Shown here piece by piece: positions 7,101 to 7,275 of a DNA stretch of 7,275 nucleotides (the stretch's first letter is position 1; every line of letters starts with the position of its first letter). Under the pieces are notes generated by a model, which worked only from the letters and a program-made list of their open reading frames with translations, ran no database searches and had not been told where the DNA came from. Both the position numbers and the translations under genes were made by a program. The stretch is from NCBI GenBank assembly GCA_040383605.1, contig JBEIDF010000188.1:1-7275 (forward strand), in the 5' to 3' direction. Source of the DNA: M3007 sp040383605. GTDB taxonomy: Bacteria; Bacteroidota; Bacteroidia; Chitinophagales; Saprospiraceae.

Positions 7101-7275
7101 TTATTGCACCCGTTGCAATTGACGATACGTACATTACGACTTTTGAGACGCCGCTGACAGGCGATGTTCGCCCCAACGACGACTATCCTGCGGGTTCGAC
7201 GTTTGCGGTAGTAACGCCTCCGGGCACTGGGACGTTGAATTTCCTGTCGGACAGCACGTTCACGTACACGCCTGC
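560..7275 (+). CDS. Giant multidomain surface adhesin with SprB, DUF11-like, PKD-like and cadherin-like repeats (3' partial; probably 5'-truncated by the element)
   Basis: One uninterrupted frame of 2238 codons runs off the right edge. The frame is open from 512; ATG 560 is its first ATG after the last upstream stop (509-511), with ATG 584 as an alternative. Modules by residue from ATG 560: 1-200 beta-rich region; 201-326 DUF11-like; 327-430 and 431-527 cadherin-like/Big-type; 528-625 PKD-like; 626-1009 five SprB repeats; 1010-1971 six ~160-residue DUF11-like repeats with acidic linkers; 1972-2089 classical DUF11; 2090-2184 and 2185 onward cadherin-like. The composition, rich in Thr/Ser/Asn/Asp/Gly and poor in Lys/Arg, suits an extracellular stalk. 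SprB repeats are known from the Flavobacterium gliding adhesin SprB, so a T9SS-exported adhesin is the likely role. The predicted N-terminus (MPSNPAVRMELGY) is not a signal peptide, so a protein started here would not be exported. I suspect the real start lies upstream of the element and the gene is broken. A C-terminal sorting domain, if present, is beyond the window. Confidence 0.85.
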   Translation, partial: MPSNPAVRMELGYSAGDSVFFSSTPPVYNAAAGTLTWTGTIPADITIPSGQALSFFIQNDEANVDFRVDYGSPAKSSQFSLPTSTYIDVLSLHVYDAPYPNGNQIFSAAPGGNLYPRSVITDPFGAYDINRDSITIVGPSANIRVVASQVASTSCTKTYEYVWNTTGLTGIFAVESKAHEGTEETVADSLVLDFTLNNDYSLSKLFSSDPRNLAPRTVGDTLEFEITITKSSAGNITFLPVKDYFDPACLQYLGANILPNLVLNDTLYWTDIAPVSGSGGSKTIKTYFRILANCGEITNYAAVTGALPGPLPSISAELDFTVEAAPVAVADNYCVGGAGSLEVLINDYDDDLACPNCFLSGQTGYTVTITNQPSKGVASVISSGPETNYIAFDPSAGTPMQENDVVTLTYRVTESATGLSSTAQVTLQYSAVAENPTVNADVALSAGGNPVTISVLTNDVKPDGQFLAPTVTTDAGYGSVVLNSDNTFTYTPYSGFQGEDQFTYEVCLDGCHPGPRCGAATVTVTVVDAIGICRSETMGEISVPLVPGADQYYWFLPDGAVMNTPHTLLPKSGMERDTFVTTGNVVEINWTGVTGGYYDDGICVSSVNECGVSVPYCLDIIISDPTLSLVPTPVLCYGEGTGAIDLTVTNAVAPYSYVWSGPNGYAATVEDIAQLKAGSYSVTVVDKYGCAAISNSVIVEPAAPLTISLTSLTDAGPWPANNNGAIDIAVSGGTAPYSYNWNTFVFTQDLTNLAYGTYVVTVTDASGCTTTAKFTVNNTGAPFIYSYLSKTDALCNGQPSGSIDLEAVGGTTPYTYIWSNGATTQDLQNLNPGTYTVTVTDNSMPSASFVASMQIFQPAQACSVTATKTDVSCGGLNDGSIDADPMGGTLPYTFQWSNGAITEDLSGLSEGTYTLTVTDANGCSATTSQTITVPPGLSAEATVLNSICGADNGEIALSVTGGVGTVSIDWGAFGSGPLVTGLMPGNYAYTVTDGNGCNLFGVATVLNACIGVSKEVIGTPSSDGNGTYTVTYSIKLENIGDVTLRDIQAVENFAATFAGASSVVAVSESSADFDLDNTFDGVGNNDLININLKDSLLAGQFGYIQVVVNVVPGMDLGPYDNSVTASGTDASGQNVTDTSDDGVDVDNNNNGNPNEAGDNDPTPVTFPENPAIGLAKSLISGPTPLGDGSYSMSFRFIVQNTGDVHLNNIQIEDNLVTTFGVNAQLSGITLTSPDMTVNSAFNGGYTGSPNVNLLSGSNTLLVGQVDTVLLSFTIFPSGMGPFENSAVSNGTSLGGTPVSDNSDDGSVVDSDNDGNANESGENDPTPIMFSENPVVGLAKRLAGTPINNNDGSYTLTYDFTVRNLGDVILSDVQVTDDLQMTFGTTNVFVNVLTASGLTTNASYDGVLDVNLLSASNTLAVGATATISLTVTVTPGGLGTYNNTADVAATSPFGTNVSDTSNDGTDADPENNGPGDNSTPTPVNFTENPAIALSKRVSNTVNNGNGTYDVTYIFQVVNAGDIVLNSVQVTDDLAATFAGSVAFSVQSLTSTGGLTSNAGFNGIADKNLLNSASSSLDYQATGSITLIVRVTPGTKLGEYSNTAVASGESPAGATVSDTSQDGLDADPDEDGDPTNNSVPTPISFTENPSIGIAKTVVGIPVPNGGGSYTITYEIRVENTGDVSLSGVQVFEDLRALFPDPTTISGVTSSIITQPVGSTLSLDNTYDGIANIGLLDGLGNLGVGRFAVLHVSLTVSTLGTGGPFDNTAVATGNSPSGKLVVDNSQDGTQVAPTNGDPQADNEPTSLSLFENPLIGISKSVVSVTEVPASDPPKFDVVLRLEVGNYGDVQLCDIEVKDDIVGQFGAPFSPISNFSVSDGALLIANGVWNGTASSNMVLPGQCLEVGESDVLIVSFRVTPSNASVQNNTATASGVGPLGGTTSDFSQNGLNPDPDGDGDPGDNNVPTPIVFPIAADLAIEKTLDDIFPSVGQTVTFTLVATNNGPSNATGVEVADQLPAGFTFVSASGSGSYDEVAGIWTIGSLANGGSVTIDITATVNGAGSYTNSATISGNEDDNDTSNNSDSVTASVIDAVNDDFSSNPLTVASGGVAGNILVNDKLNGVAVDYDDVTISILDNGGISGLSIDGLGNANVPPGTSPGRYEVDYRICEDANPTNCDDAVIIIVIAPVAIDDTYITTFETPLTGDVRPNDDYPAGSTFAVVTPPGTGTLNFLSDSTFTYTP
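1160..1537 (+). other. DUF11-like domain (first, isolated copy)
   Basis: The domain begins with SLSKLFSSDP, followed by VGDTLEFEITITKSSAGNI, then the block DYFDPACLQYLGAN, then LYWTDIAPVSGSGG, and ends with NCGEITNYAAV. This is the classical order of the DUF11 / conserved-repeat family: V-GDT-F-I-V-N-G, then a D-Y-P-L block, then W and a glycine-rich turn, then TN-A. It has a two-cysteine pattern (ACLQ and NCGE) absent from the later repeats 1-5, so it is a different subfamily of the fold. Confidence 0.7.
1538..1849 (+). other. Cadherin-like/Big-type domain, copy 1
   Basis: Starts VAVADNYCVGG, continues with LEVLINDYDDD and later VVTLTYRVTES. The A-DN-Y and V-L-NDYD motifs are the signature of bacterial cadherin-like/Ig domains (PF17963-type), which are often tandem calcium-responsive stalk modules. 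This copy carries a local CPNC motif after the NDYDDD acidic turn. Confidence 0.65.
1850..2140 (+). other. Cadherin-like/Big-type domain, copy 2
   Basis: Shows VTISVLTNDVKPDG, then GSVVLNSDNTFTYTPYSGF, then GEDQFTYEVCLDGC, ending in ATVTVTVVD. V-L-NDV, G-V--N-D-TFTYTP and G-D-FTY-VC form the classical family signature. The closing cysteines (CLDGCHPGPRC) are probably disulfide-bonded. Confidence 0.78.
2141..2434 (+). other. PKD-like domain typical of Bacteroidota surface proteins
   Basis: Begins IGICRSETMGEISVPLVPGA, followed by QYYWFLPDGA, later VEINWTGVTGGYYDD and CVSSVNECGVSVPYCLDI. The order C-E-SVP-V-GA, Y-W--P-GA, I-V-W and C-S-NECG is that of PKD-like modules found beside SprB repeats in Bacteroidota. 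The family is usually a spacer or carbohydrate-contact module outside the cell. Confidence 0.65.
2435..3586 (+). repeat. Five tandem SprB repeats (~74-78 residues each)
   Basis: Approximate copies are 2435-2668, 2669-2899, 2900-3133, 3134-3364 and 3365-3586. The core is C-G--(D/N)G-I, then (G)GT-PY-Y-W-NGA-T-DL--L-PGTY-VTVTD--GC. Copies 3 and 4 share near-identical WSNGA and GTYTxTVTD stretches; copies 1 and 5 are the most diverged. SprB repeats (PF13573) are named after the mobile gliding adhesin of Flavobacterium and act on the cell surface. Copies 1, 4 and 5 have both conserved cysteines. Copy 2 lacks the first and copy 3 lacks the second. Confidence 0.88.
3968..4048 (+). other. Acidic Asp/Asn linker 1
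   Basis: Reads DTSDDGVDVDNNNNG, followed by an NEAGDND segment before PTPV. The spacing of Asp/Asn resembles calcium-binding thrombospondin type 3-like linkers. The equivalent linkers close each of the six repeats. Confidence 0.65.
4457..4537 (+). other. Acidic Asp/Asn linker 2
   Basis: Reads DNSDDGSVVDSDNDGN, then ESGENDPTP. It closes repeat 2 and aligns with linker 1 over its whole length. Confidence 0.65.
4931..5002 (+). other. Acidic Asp/Asn linker 3
   Basis: Reads DTSNDGTDADPENNG, then GDNSTPTP. It closes repeat 3 and is three residues shorter than linkers 1 and 2. Confidence 0.6.
5405..5479 (+). other. Acidic Asp/Asn linker 4
   Basis: Reads DTSQDGLDADPDEDGDP, then NNSVPTP. It has one of the densest runs of acidic residues among the six linkers. 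Confidence 0.65.
5897..5968 (+). other. Acidic linker 5 (weakened)
   Basis: Reads DNSQDGTQVAPTNGDPQ, then ADNEPTS. Several Asp positions present in the other linkers are Gln, Val, Ala or Thr here, so calcium binding is less likely. Confidence 0.5.
6377..6451 (+). other. Acidic Asp/Asn linker 6
   Basis: Reads DFSQNGLNPDPDGDGDPG, then DNNVPTP. The DPDGDGDPGDN core is the most canonical DxDxDG-like calcium-loop pattern in the window. Confidence 0.65.
6473..6826 (+). other. Classical DUF11 domain
   Basis: Begins ADLAIEKTLDD, then VGQTVTFTLVATNNGPSNA, then VEVADQLPAGFTFVSAS, WTIGSLANGGS, and ends SYTNSATISGNEDDND. This matches the textbook DUF11 (PF01345) order: D-L-I-KT-D, VG--VTFT-TN-GP--A, V-D-LP-G, W-IG-L--G-S, and TN-A-V. 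It is clearly distinct from the six preceding ~160-residue copies and has no acidic F-ENP tail. Confidence 0.88.
6827..7111 (+). other. Cadherin-like/Big-type domain, copy 3
   Basis: Reads VNDDFSSNP, then GGVAGNILVNDKLNG, then PPGTSPGRYEVDYRICED and VIIIVIAP. NDDF, G-IL-ND and G-Y-V-Y-IC--A-P--CD form the variant of the cadherin-like fold commonly found near the C-terminal half of such adhesins. Confidence 0.7.
7112..7275 (+). other. Cadherin-like/Big-type domain, copy 4 (cut by the window edge)
   Basis: Reads VAIDDTYITTFETPLTGDV, then RPNDDYPAGSTF, and GTLNFLSDSTFTYTP before the edge. It closely parallels copy 2, which has the same TFTYTP strand. The domain, and therefore the protein, continues to the right. 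Confidence 0.8.

Overview
The window lies almost entirely inside one very large, low-complexity secreted protein gene on the + strand. The module set points to Bacteroidota, most likely a filamentous or gliding Saprospiria-type lineage. That set comprises SprB repeats, PKD-like and cadherin-like/Ig modules, and long DUF11-type arrays with acidic Asp/Asn/Gly linkers. The phylum call rests mainly on the SprB repeats and the PKD-like module; the class is a guess from general knowledge of such proteins. No RNA genes, CRISPR array, transposase or ordinary housekeeping gene is visible.

Layout: (1) 2-385, the 3' end of a reading frame that enters from the left edge and stops at TAA 383-385. (2) 389-550, a 162-bp near-palindromic element with perfect 16-bp terminal inverted repeats and no transposase, best read as a MITE/REP-like insertion. 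(3) 560-7275, an open frame of at least 2238 codons that leaves the right edge without a stop. Its modules in order are an N-terminal beta-rich region, one DUF11-like domain, two cadherin-like/Big-type domains, a PKD-like domain, five SprB repeats, six ~160-residue DUF11-like repeats each ending in an acidic linker, one classical DUF11 domain, and two more cadherin-like domains, the last cut by the window edge.

The two coding pieces on either side of the palindromic element are in the same frame. The downstream piece has no signal peptide and the upstream piece ends without any sorting domain. The simplest reading is that one giant surface adhesin gene has been split by the element, so at least the downstream part may be silent or pseudogenised unless it has its own expression signal. 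A pair of genuinely separate genes cannot be excluded from this window alone.

If intact, the protein would be expected to be a type IX secretion system (T9SS) substrate on the cell surface, acting in adhesion or gliding. Both the signal peptide and any T9SS C-terminal domain would lie outside the window, so this is inference. All minus-strand open frames are shadows of the giant gene.
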